Assembly (NCBI GenBank): GCA_905250115.1
Contig: CAJNOI010000112.1
Span: forward strand, 103,783-167,782
Length of the DNA stretch: 64,000 nt
Reading direction: 5' to 3'
Origin: Adineta steineri
Lineage: Eukaryota; Rotifera; Eurotatoria; Adinetida; Adinetidae
Shown here: positions 43,422-54,451 of the stretch, piece by piece
Layout: each line of letters opens with the position of its first letter
Numbering within the stretch: position 1 is the stretch's first letter
The notes under the pieces: generated by a model
What the model saw: the letters and a program-made list of their open reading frames with translations, nothing else
Told to the model about the DNA's origin: nothing
Database searches by the model: none
Position numbers and translations under genes: made by a program

Positions 43422-46347
43422 TCAAGATAAATAACAGTCAAATTCCTTGGAGTATCTATTGAATTCAAAAAGAGATTCCAGCGGTTCACTCGCTGGAAAT
43501 CTAAATGTAACATATCCACCAAGTGCATCATGGGTAGCTACAACTTCATGAGATTCGCATCCAGCACGCGACATTAAGTGTCGCCCAGTTAATGTATTTT
43601 CTTTAAATTGACCCTCGACTGTAACACCGTTAGGAAATGTGAAAATGCCCTTTCCTTCTAGTTTGCCCTTTGAAAATTCACCAACGTATTTATTACCATT
43701 TTTCCAAACGGCTGTACCACGTCCATGCGCTTTACTGCAATAAAATTGCCCTTCATATCGATCACCATTGCAAGTTGTGAAAATTCCTAATCCGCTGAAG
43801 TCTTCTTTATTAACTTGGCCTTCATATCTATCGCCATTTGGGAAATTCAATATACATTCTGAAATATCGTTTCCGTCAATTTTAGCTTCTAAACGAGCTC
43901 CACCAGCTGTTGATATTATGAATGATCCAGTCGGTACACCATTACTAAACCGAAATTCGAATCGCATTCCATCTAAGGTCGTCATAACTGCTTGTCCGTC
44001 TGGTTCGTTCTCGTTTATTCCAATTTCAAGTCTAGCACCGTCCGGTAAAACAGACACCCCTCGTCCGTACATTTTGCCATTTTTCCATTCTATGTTAAAA
44101 TGAGTACCATTCTTGTCGTTCATTACACCTTGACCAACAGGCTCACCATCTCTGAACTCACCTTCGTATCGAGCACCATCTTCATTGATAAGAATCCCTT
44201 TTCCATGTATATTGCCGTTTACCATTTCTCCTTCATATAAGCTTCCGTCTGTGCGTCGAAGTAATGTCTTAATCATTAATGGTATCTTCGATGATAGCTT
44301 CTTAACTGTTTGACTTAGGAGATTTATATGCGCCATCTTTTCGAAAGACTTTCGACATTGTAATTCGATCAACTGTTGTTTCAAGATCTTGAATGTCGGC
44401 CGATTTTGTGGTTGATGTGACATGCATTCGGAAATAATGGACCAATGTTCAACACTGCATGATGTTGGACGTTCGAGTTGCTTTCCAGCAATTACCAAAC
44501 GACAAACTTCATCATCTTTTTCGATGTTTAACCAAGGGATATCTCCCTTTGAATAAGCTTCCCACATGAGAACACCCATCGAATACATGTCTGACTTTTC
44601 AGTATATGAGTCTTTCGAATTACCATTACTGAGTATTTCTGGCGCCGCGTAACGTAAAGGAATCACATTTAATATTGATGATGTTTCTGGCATAGCTAAG
44701 TACGTAGAACTTGCATGATTAAGTCCAAAATCTGTTAATTTTACTAGATTATTTTGTGGGATTAATCTGTCAAAACGAAAAACAAGTACATTTCGACATG
44801 CTAGATCACCGTGAATAATATTATTGTGAGCCAAATACGACATAGCATCAGCTAATTGTATAGATATTTCGCCTAAAACAGATTCTTTCGGCGGTGATTC
44901 TCCATCTTCAAGTACTTCATATAGACTTCCTTCAGGTGCATACTCTTGAACTAACATAACAGAATTTGGACTAACCGATATTTCGTCAATAATACCGTAT
45001 GTACGAAGAATATGCGGATGACGACTTAGTTCTGTGTAGAAAACAGCTTCATTCTGAGCTTTTACACCACTTATCTTCAATAAAACGATTGGAGGACCAT
45101 CTATTTTTGTTAACCAACTAGCCTCAAAAATTACTTTACCAGTAGATTGAAATAATGTCTTTCGACCCTTTTTTACATCACTATTCAACTTAAAACGATA
45201 GTTTGTCGAGCGTATTTTTGTTTCGAATTCTTGCACCATGCTTTTAATAGTATAGTTTGGCCGAAGTTTACCGATACTCAGTGGCTGACGGGTAATTGGA
45301 CTTGTATGGTTTTTCTGGACCCATTCAATTATAGCCGATTGTTCGTACGTGTGTCCATCTTCAGCCACTACTGGCTCATGAAATAGTTGAAACGTTATTG
45401 GGCATACTAACGACGATGTTGTTATTGATGTGTCCATATTTCTCTAGAAAAAAAAACGTTTTTTATAGCCTAAAATGCATGTGGGGGTGATCGATGTTCA
45501 TCAGTTACCCACACCCACGATTATTTTGTTACTAAAGAATGAATTCAGAATAATTGTATTTTAATGACTTACTGCATCTAATTGACGATGTTCATGTGAA
45601 TTATTAGATACGATTGCTGCTTGTTGTTCATCAACAAAGGCACATTTAAATTTTAAATCTTGAATAATAATATTTTTAGAATCTTGCTTCCACTAGAAAA
45701 AACAAAAAGAAAATAATCTAATGTGATTGCTTAATCCCATGTTGAAATTTAGAAAATAACGATGTTTAACAAAATTCAATGTTATCTTTTTGACTCTGAA
45801 ACGCGTTAAAAAACTGCTTTTTAATGAAGTGTCACAAGTTATTTTACGTTAATGTCATTTTAACGAGAAAACATGCATGAGACTTCGTTAAATCCACTTT
45901 TTTAACGCGTTTTCATGATCAAAAACGTAACATTAAATTTTGTTAAATCGTTAAGTTTATACAAGTTTTTACATGGGATATTGTCTTACAAAACTATCTG
46001 TATCATCCGTATGATCATTTGGCACAGTAGCCCATTGTGCCATAAATTTATGCCTAAAACGATCATCAGGTTGGTTGGGTTTTTGCGGTTCTAACATAAC
46101 TAAAATAAAATTAAAATATAAAGCTTTAAAAAATAGTTCGATATATTTTACACTGAATATTAGCAGTAGTATGCGCATCAAGAAAGCCAATATTTGGTTT
46201 AACACAATAACGTTTGGGTGCTGTTGTTTTTATTCTATAAGCAAGTCGTTCATTTCCACTATTAAATAGTTTGAGTGTTGTTACTGAAACAACATTAAAA
46301 GGACCTTGAAAAATGAGATCACTATTCGGAATGAGTTGAAGTGTCAT
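43422..46347 (-). CDS. MSP (VAP)-U-box-protein kinase-MORN protein, candidate fusion
   Basis: Exons 46347-46152, 46099-45990, 45692-45573 and 45443-43422; phases 1, 0, 0; 815 residues if all are joined. Exons 1-3 encode an MSP domain (FQGPFNVVSVTTLKL, KTTAPKRYCVKPN, HKFMAQW), which in VAP proteins binds FFAT motifs at the ER. The large exon, if read from its own Met at 45437, is a 671-residue protein. It has a U-box (8-75, CPITFQLFHEPVVAEDGHTY), a tyrosine-kinase-like domain with an intact Lys (about 121), HGDLACRN (209-216), DFG (236-238) and APE, and then about nine MORN repeats (YEGEF...GxG, about 400-620). After GATGCA at 45573 comes a good GTAAGT donor; CTAG at 45444-45447 precedes AGAAATATGG in frame. 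Without that splice the MSP part would stop three codons on and lack the usual transmembrane anchor. Domains are certain to likely; the fusion is inference. Confidence 0.7.
45478..45519. repeat. Telomere-like palindrome (copy 9), in the linking intron
   Basis: GTGGGGGTGATCGATG opposed by CATCAGTTACCCACACCCAC. It lies inside the 129-bp intron that would join the MSP exons to the U-box exon. Confidence 0.55.
45758..45952. mobile_element. 195-bp MITE in the MSP gene intron
   Basis: The ends AACGATGTTTAACAAAATTC and the complement of TTTTGTTAAATCGTT are inverted. The arms continue through AATGTTA and ACGCGTTAAAAAA on both sides. It lies within the intron between the second and third MSP exons. 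The target duplication is unclear. Confidence 0.6.
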
Positions 46348-47550
46348 ATTTGTTTTTCTTATTGTATAAATCTGTAAAAAAAGTGTTAAATGTCAATTAG
46401 AACTTTTTTCGTATGCTCTTACAAAAAGAATAAACAATAAATATGTACTATAGATAATAAATCAAGCATTTTTAAGATTTAGATTTCCCTGAGTGAATTA
46501 AATAAAGCAGCAGTGCGCAAATTCTATGAATTCTGAACACTTGAAGAATTCAGAGGGAAGAAAGCCTACAAAATAAGTAGTCATTGTCAAAAACAGACCA
46601 ACCCTAAAGAACTCAGAGAATCTATGGAGCTCTCGATACTCAAGAAATTCATTTATATATCACTTCACCTTAGTCTGGAAGAGAAAAAGTTGAAAAAAAT
46701 GAGAAAATAGAAAACGAAGAAAGGGGGGGGGGGTGTTCTCCAATAGGTGTATGACAGTTTCCTATCAGAAAGCAGAACCGAAACGAACTACCATTAGCAA
46801 ATAATCTGAAAAAGTCAAATTCTTTAAGGTAAAAAAAACTGAGCTTTAATCTGATATGCATCTCCTATAAATTGAAAAACCAATGTAACGGATAACCAAG
46901 GCAATTGTACTGTAGTTACTAGTCGGCATAGTTCTCGAGAAAAGAACCAGTTCCAGAATTGCGAAGTGTCATACACCTGCTCTCTAACGAGCCAAGATGA
47001 ATCAAAAACGACCATCGAGTTGACCGGAGGCACCGCTTAATGTTATTGCTGTACTTTCTGATGCATGCGTTTTTCTAAACCAAAGTAAACGGTACTAGGT
47101 CTCATGAAGAAGAACGCTTCGAATACGTTTTTTCTTTTAAATATGAGATGAGAGAAATAAGCGCAAGATACCATGTATTTATATACAAAGAGAGAATTGC
47201 GTCATTAAGTTGAAACGGCTGTACTTCTTCTCCGATGACGTATACCACCAAGTAACGCAAGAAAGTGAAATTATGTGAGAATAAACTCATGACTGCCGTG
47301 TAATATACAGATAACAGGTAGCTGTATGTTATAGTATGTTTCACTTATGTTGTATATTTCTTCTTTTTCTTTTCTTCACTCTCTTATCATATAGATTCCC
47401 TAGTGTGTTCTCTTGGTTTTTTCCTTCTTTTCTTTCATATGTATATCCTCTATGTGTGTGTGAAAAGAAGAGTTTGTCTCCAAGTGCTTTTGTGAAACAG
47501 AATCTAAAAGAGTGTTGAAGTGTTTAAGGGTAGAAATTTGAATCCACTGT

Positions 47551-47587
47551 ACTCCCCCCTCCCCCCTCCCCCTCCCCCTCCCCTCTT
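47551..47587 (+). repeat. C-rich polypyrimidine tract
   Basis: Simple repeat of CCCCCT/CCCCTC. No associated gene. Confidence 0.8.
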
Positions 47588-47759
47588 CCTCATCCACAAA
47601 CGTGAAAGATAGATTTCAAAGGCTATTATAAAGTATTGCAGATCGTGACATGTTTTAATTAATTAATTAACTATCACACGGCATGAGAAATTCGGCTTCA
47701 AGGTATCATCAGAGGTCATGTATAATTCAAGTGTAGTTAAAACATCTATGCGATACTTC

Positions 47760-47810
47760 GAGGATGTACGTTTGGATGGATATTCATTGGTTATCTACAC
47801 TCATACTCCG
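47760..47810. repeat. Telomere-like palindrome (copy 10, diverged)
   Basis: GAGGATGTACGTTTGGATGG opposed by TATCTACACTCATACTCC. Same layout as the copies at 24893 and 53384. Confidence 0.45.
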
Positions 47811-48804
47811 AAAATGGTTCTTTATTTTGCCGTTCTCCTTTCCGACGTTATTTTATATTTGATTGTACACTATTAAAGTGTTAAAAACTAACTGAAGCTT
47901 TTCATTTATTATCCACTTCCGATTCGATATTGAATCGTGATAAGAACAGAAATAAAGTAACACAGAGAATATTTATTTGTGTGGTGTATAGCATCTCATT
48001 GCCAGTTATAATACTTAAAGAAGGTACAAACGTCATCGCACTATCATTCTCTTTTAAAAGACTACTTGAATCAAACAAAAAAAGATTTATATTAGATGCA
48101 CAATCTACATGGTTTTTTTCAAACGAAACCAATAACTATAGTGGTGGTTGATTCAAGTTCAGAGTTGTTATTGCTTTCTGAACTGATACTCATAAGAATG
48201 ACAGAAGAATCTCGAAATTTCTCGATGAGACATTAAAAAATGTTTGAAACTTGGCAACCGTTTAGTTAGACACTTAGAGTTCAATTTCAATAACTGATAC
48301 AGTATAAACTAACTTTTTGCTATATGGATAAAGTCAAATTGCTACATAAATATTTGTAATCGATACATTTTCTCAAATAAAACAGAGTTGCTTGCTCTCA
48401 GAACTGTGACTGATATTTATTTTAATGATAAGATTGAGATAGTGGAGAAAATCCCTCAAGCTTTTGTAAAACTGACTCTATTGTATATCACTTTCGTGAT
48501 TACTAATATCAGTATTGATGGAAGCATACTAATGAAGATGAACAGGCGTACTGAATTCTAATTTTAGAAATCAATACCAAATCGTCTAACTCTCATGGAA
48601 ATAAATTTGTGCGACCTAAACTGATAAAACTTTAATAGCGAGCCCTTTTTACCATTTAATGCTTCTTCCATCTATTGTTTTGACTATGTTCAGTGCACAG
48701 AGTAAAATCGTTTTGAATAAAATTCAGTATGAATATTGTTATTTATTTCAAAAACTAGTATATTTACAAATAGAAAAAAAAGACCTAATTTTTTTTATGA
48801 AGTT

Positions 48805-48996
48805 TTAACAATGATTCTTAATTTCTTCTTGAAACTGCTTCTGATTATGAAGATTATGTATTTTTGCAGGATTTGTATGGAGACAATGATAAAGATTGCA
48901 ACAGATCCATATCATAAAAACAACGAAGATAAAAGTCAGTAAGACCAGTAAAAGAATAGCATATGAGCATCTATCATTATTTGCTGATGCTTCCAT
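48805..48996 (-). CDS. Possible small single-pass membrane protein
   Basis: If started at the internal Met (MEASANNDRCSY), about 63 residues follow: a short extracellular head, one helix (AILLLVLLTFIFVVFMIWICC) and a His/Asn/Lys tail ending NHC. No homology is recognised, no intron is seen, and the neighbourhood has no related genes. It could be a chance frame in AT-rich DNA. Confidence 0.22.
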   Translation of the reverse strand: MEASANNDRCSYAILLLVLLTFIFVVFMIWICCNLYHCLHTNPAKIHNLHNQKQFQEEIKNHC

Positions 48997-49250
48997 AGTA
49001 TAATTGAACTGATAAAGTATCATATTGACCGATCCTGATTTTATTATACAATTCATTATCAAAAACAAATTTTCTTCTATAATTGAATTCTTATGTCAAT
49101 GTGAGAATATCGAATGATTGTATGTTATTTGATTTATTCACTTAAATATATTTTCTTTCGAACAATGAATAGTGGAAAAATCAGACGTTCTCGACGAAAG
49201 TATATTTGACCTGCTAGATAAGCGGATATTACTTCCTATTGAACGTAATT

Positions 49251-49303
49251 AGAGGTGTAAGCCGTCAGTCGATTTTTGCTGAAGTCGACGGCTTACACCT
49301 CTA
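49251..49303. mobile_element. 53-bp foldback element with 9-bp TSD
   Basis: Perfect 16-bp terminal inverted repeats (AGAGGTGTAAGCCGTC), a 21-bp centre, and an exact AACGTAATT duplication at 49242-49250 and 49304-49312. It is one of the smallest possible non-autonomous elements. A 9-bp TSD is common for Mutator-like elements. Confidence 0.75.
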
Positions 49304-50759
49304 AACGTAATTTAATCAACAAAAGATCGCATGACACTTGTTTGATTGTTTATTTCATTATCTTCTTGATCATTATCATGTTATCGAATATCTATCATAT
49401 CTCATGAAATAAAACGAAACAGTGGACTTTAGTTCCATGAAACAAGTAAAACTATATTGTTTGGTTTATGAAGTGGGAAATCGAAATTATTTGATGGAAA
49501 TTTGTAAGACAGAAACATGAATAATGATTCAGAACTTGAAACTTTATACTGAACTCGAGAAGCACAAATCAATGTTAAGTATGCTATATGAAATCTTTGA
49601 TTGGGTAGATCAAGAATGTCATTCACAAGAGAATAATTATTATTAGGAATTAATTGAATTTTGGTTATTGAAGAAAAATTATTCGACAGATAAGGTTGGC
49701 AGACGGATAATAATCGAATCGTTTCAGAATAAATACGCTGGTCTTTGTTTTTCGCTTGCTGATCTATCTTGAGCTCAGATTTTGTAGAGGTTTACTGATA
49801 CGCTATTGAACTGAGTCTAATATTTAAAATGATCTTCATTTCTGTCGATGATAATCAAACAAACGTTGATAAATAAATATGAAGAAGTGCCTTTGGAAAG
49901 TTAAACGAAAACCAAAAGAATTTGTTTGGCATCAATCACATGCGATAAATATGATATGACTTTATTATGAAATATGCTCCAATTATGATCTTGTTCGGCA
50001 TGTAGAACAGAAAAGAACATGAACATAAACTTGTTCTTTTTTCAATATTTGCGACAATCTTTAGTTGTCAATTTCAGCACTGTTTTTTCCTAGGAGGCAT
50101 TAGTCATAGAATTTTCTTTTTTTTTCTGTTCTGTATTACATTGCATAAAAGCAAGTATGATGTACTGCTCCCTCTCTTGTAATTATAGAGATATTTTTTT
50201 CATTCGTTCTGTCACAAACATCAGTGGTCTATCAGAAAGAGCAAAATAGCATGAGTGAGTTTTTTCTAATTTTTTTGTCTCGTCATCATTTACAAGGTTT
50301 TTTTTCATCAGAAAAATTTTTTGTTTCATCGTCTTTTAAAGATAAACTTTGCGATGGACTTTTTATATGAATGGAATCATGAATTACAATTTGTTCTTAG
50401 AGGTTAGAATGGATGATTCACTCAGCCCTCATGTTTTCATAATTGTGTCTCTTTTAGTAAGTGTGCAATTAAAAGTACTATGACTCATTACAATTATGTT
50501 AATTAGATTATTGATTTTCTTTGTTGTTTGTTAACTCATATACTAATATTATTAAGGATTTTAGAAAAAGAGTTTCAGGTGTATCTGTTTATAAAATATG
50601 GAAAACAGATGTTAAGTATTTTCTGAATAAGCTATTTGTAGAGAAAACGTTCGTTTCTATAGAGGACGCAATAGTATAAGATCATTTATATATTTTTAGA
50701 TATCTAACCAGAAACTTTGATTAAATTTTCTGAACGTCTGTTTGAAATTATATATCACA

Positions 50760-51644
50760 ATGTCTTGTGCCGTACAAGCTGCTTCTGCATTTAATGCTCG
50801 TACTTTATCATCTTTGAAATCACCACCAAACGTTGTTGTAGTCGGTGGCACATCAGGCATTGGTCGTGCAATTGCCCTTTCAATAGGTCAACATTGTCCG
50901 TCTGCTTCGATCACCATTATTGGACGAAATCAATCTGCTGCTGATGAAATATTATCGCAATTAGGTTCAAAATCAAAGTTCATTCGTGCTGATGTATCTC
51001 TCATGTCTGAAATTCGAGCTGCTACAAAGAAAATCGACGCCGTCGATATGCTTATATTATCACAAGGTATCTTGACATTGGCCGGTCGTACTCCAACAAC
51101 GGAAAATATCGATAATAAACTGGCTTTGCATTACTATGGACGAGCTCTGTTTGTGAAAGAACTCCTTCCGTTACTTCGATCATCTCCGATTGGTGGCAAA
51201 GTACTCTTTATATTGGACAGTTTACGAAGCAATCCATCGAAAGTTAACTGGAATGATATGTCACTTGAAAATTCATATTCATTATCTGCAGCTGCCAATC
51301 ATGCGATGTCATTTACTGATATCATTATACAATACTACGGTTCACAACCAGAAAATTCAAACGTAGCATTTATACATGCATATCCAAGCGGAGTTAAAAC
51401 TCCACTAGCCAATAGTTTACCATTCTATGCGCGATTACCAATGAAAGCTGCCTTAGCAGCCGGTTTAGGTGTTTCTCCAGAAGATTGTGCTGAATATATG
51501 ATATATGGAATGCTCGGCACAGACAAAGGTTGGAAATTTATCGATAATAAAGGAGAAGTCGTAACAAAGAAACATCCGGTACAAGAAGAGATGCTCCAGA
51601 AGGTTGTGGAACACACATCTCAAATGACTTCTGCCAATCAATAA
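50760..51644 (+). CDS. Short-chain dehydrogenase/reductase family protein, atypical active site
   Basis: Single exon. The start at 50760 (MSCAVQAAS) is preferred over 50742 on context (CACAATG); 294 or 300 residues. The NAD(P)-binding Rossmann motif VVVVGGTSGIGRAIALSIG is clear near the N-terminus, followed by GRNQSA and ADVSLMSEI. The usual NNAG is replaced by LILSQG. The catalytic Ser-Tyr-Lys region reads LDSLRSN then NSYSLSAAANHAMS, so the YxxxK Lys is not in place. This layout, with SQG and a later HAYPSGVKT, resembles a fungal group of SDR-like proteins from memory. Function is unknown; it may be a binding protein or an enzyme with altered chemistry. Lack of introns and fungal resemblance suggest horizontal acquisition, which is inference. 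Confidence 0.7.
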   Translation: MSCAVQAASAFNARTLSSLKSPPNVVVVGGTSGIGRAIALSIGQHCPSASITIIGRNQSAADEILSQLGSKSKFIRADVSLMSEIRAATKKIDAVDMLILSQGILTLAGRTPTTENIDNKLALHYYGRALFVKELLPLLRSSPIGGKVLFILDSLRSNPSKVNWNDMSLENSYSLSAAANHAMSFTDIIIQYYGSQPENSNVAFIHAYPSGVKTPLANSLPFYARLPMKAALAAGLGVSPEDCAEYMIYGMLGTDKGWKFIDNKGEVVTKKHPVQEEMLQKVVEHTSQMTSANQ

Positions 51645-51901
51645 AACCATCGATAGAATTGACACTATTTATTTCATGAACACTATTAAAAATTGTTTAA
51701 CTATATTCAAAGTATTTTTCGAAAAAAATTGAACATTGTATTATAACAACTATTCGTTAGAAAGCTAACGAGTATTTTTGATCAAAGACAAAATAAAAGT
51801 ATTGCTTCATTAGTTCATATAATTGATCTGTTTCGATATTTTTTCAAAATTCATTAATAGTCACGACAGGTCAGTGGCTGACTGACGTAATAACAGATTA
51901 A

Positions 51902-51950
51902 GGATGAGTGTGGGTGTAGATAACTAATGATCATCCATCTACAATTATTC
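51902..51950. repeat. Telomere-like palindrome (copy 11)
   Basis: GATGAGTGTGGGTGTAGATA opposed by ATCATCCATCTACA. The right arm is shortened. Confidence 0.4.
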
Positions 51951-53383
51951 TTAGTGTCCTTCTATGTGCAATTAGTCATTGAGCTATATATAATGAGTGT
52001 ATTTGCTTTTGTTCCCGATGATAATAAAAGTTTTTTATCGAACGTTTGAATAATAAAGGTATTAATTTTTGCTAAAAATCTATGTTTTTCGTAGAAGTTC
52101 TATACTCAATATTTACTCAATTGATCTATGTTAATTATTAAAGAAGAGACAAATATATTTAAATGATTTTCTCTACTCTTTATTTCATTGCTGTATATAT
52201 TTTCTTGTATTCATCATTATTCGTTAGATGAATGATATTCAAAAAACTTTTGACATTTGCTAACTTTTTTTTTATATATTTTTACATAACACAAGATGTC
52301 AAACAAAATATGTTTTCATCAATCAAAAATGATGCACGATCCTAAGAGATCTTTTTTGTTTGTTCTTATTAACCAAACTTTACTTTTTCTTATAATACTT
52401 ATTTCTATAAAATTCAATGAAAACAAGTTTCTCTTTTTAATTCAGTTCTTAAAATAACTTGTTTTAGTGATAGAAAAATCCGGTAACATCTGACTCAAAA
52501 CCAAAAATCATAAAAACAACAAGCTTTTTTTTTCTATTCGCCTACATAATGACGTCAATGTAAAATATTTTTCCATTGAAATAATTGATAAACAAAAAAA
52601 AGAATAAATTTATTTCTTTTTTGCAAAACTCATTTGTGCATAAACATATGCTAAATGTCACTTATCGTCAGATGTTAATATAATAAATGCTCATGATATT
52701 CAAAATTTGAAGGAAGGATATGAAAACAAACCATTTCAGAATAAATTTGATGTTATTCTTAATAAAAAACAACATGGAAAATCATAATTTGAAGAATGAA
52801 ATGCAAAGTTTCCTGAAAAATACAAAATATTTTGTTATTTTGTATTTAACTAGAAAAGATAATATATCGCATTATATATATTTATTTGAAGCATAAAATC
52901 TCAAATATCAATTAAAAATAATTGTATTTTAATTTCCATCAACATTAAGCGAATATTAAATCGATGAAAAATTTATCAAAGTCATATATTTTGATCCCTT
53001 TTCATAGTGAATAAATTGCTCATTATATTTTATGGGTATTTCTCTTAGTTTCTCACGCTTTGATTTGAATTTTATGTAAAAAGATATTCTTTATAATTCT
53101 CTATAAAATTGAATAAGAAACGATCCTGCAAAAGATCGATTAGAATGATTTGAAATCTGTTTTGTCGGGAGAACCTATATAGTTAGTATTATGAAGAATT
53201 GTACGGACTATATGATATCTAGAAGAAAAAATTAAGTTAAAGAGTCATAGCTAAGAGAAATGCCCATTAAATACGAAGAAAATTATTTTTTATAGAAAAA
53301 AGAACTAAAAGATGGTTTTCAACAAAATTTTTCGTGATAAAATACTCTTTTATGATTGATATAAATCGAATGCAATTTTGTTT

Positions 53384-53434
53384 GAGGATGTACGTGTGGA
53401 TACTACTCGTATTACACAAATACCCATACCCTGT
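53384..53434. repeat. Telomere-like palindrome (copy 12)
   Basis: GAGGATGTACGTGTGGATAC opposed by ACAAATACCCATACCCTGTG. Confidence 0.45.
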
Positions 53435-54451
53435 GATGAAATGTCGATAGCAATCGATTATATTATTTTATGATACAGAAGTTATTTCTTTGACAAGTGC
53501 ATGCTTCTCCAAAAAATTCTTCATCCGATTCTCACTCTACCTCATTATCAGAAAATTCTCCATCGAAACTTTCAGATTCAATGTTCATTCCGATCATAAC
53601 TATCATTCAAAGAAGTTAGCTAACGCTATCTTCTGTATTAGCTTTTTCCAATGACATACCAATTATTTCACAGTTTTGATCGTTTGAATACTTAAAAGAA
53701 TAGAGATTTTCTTCATATATCTCACCTTATACTACCTATGAACATGCAAATGATTCATTATGTGACGTTGCAAAGAAGAGAACGATAAATAATCGACAGA
53801 AAATTATGAAGACGTCATTAAATGTATTTTTTTCTAGAAGTCGAGTGTTTATCAAAATGAACATCTGGAAAAGTTTTCCAAAAAAAATGAATCCTGTTGA
53901 AAATGTTAGGTACAAAATATTCCTAAAAGATAAATATTCTATTCTTCCTCAATGTGTTCTATGCAGCATTTGACGTCATTCCCTGACTTTCTTTTTTTAC
54001 TTTTCTAAAAATATCATGATAAATATTTTATTCAAAAACTGACTTTGCAAAAAAGGAAATAAGATTAATATTTGTATTGACATACAATCTTTTTTGTTGT
54101 TCCAAATGCTGCAATATTCTAAACTGATTATTTAAGATAAAACTTGTTTTTATTTAACTCATGCAAAATAATTTCTATTTAATTGAGAAAAAATAGAGAA
54201 ACACATATCATATTTTAAACTTATTTGTTATTATCTCACGTAAGAATAAATCAAAATTTTATTTTAACATTGTTTCATTTCGATTAAAACTGATTAATTA
54301 ATGAAATTGAATATCCGATGAGAGATAATTTATTTCGTTTACAATTATATCAATACCGATTATTGATCTTTGAAGAAAAAGAGTTTTTTTTCTTGTTTTT
54401 AGATTGTCAAAGTATTCAAATTCTGATAAAACAACAACAACAACTGTGATC

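Larger units (their letters stand above)
46348..50759. other. Long gene-poor stretch
   Basis: No convincing gene except a weak small ORF at 48805-48996. Holds a G13-like run (about 46725), a (CCCCCT)n polypyrimidine tract (about 47551-47585), a palindrome at 47760-47810 and a 53-bp foldback element at 49251-49303. Confidence 0.4.
51645..54451. other. Intergenic AT-rich stretch and upstream flank of NHL paralog 2
   Basis: Nothing coding was seen. Palindromes lie at 51902-51950 and 53384-53434. From about 53880 the sequence aligns with the upstream flanks of the other two NHL genes. Confidence 0.45.

Noticed and set aside
46824..47033. 69-codon minus-strand frame with Trp-rich composition
   Set aside because: Looks mildly protein-like, but no splice partner, family or start context was found.
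47400..47597. Gly/Arg-rich minus-strand frame
   Set aside because: Translation of the C-rich polypyrimidine tract.
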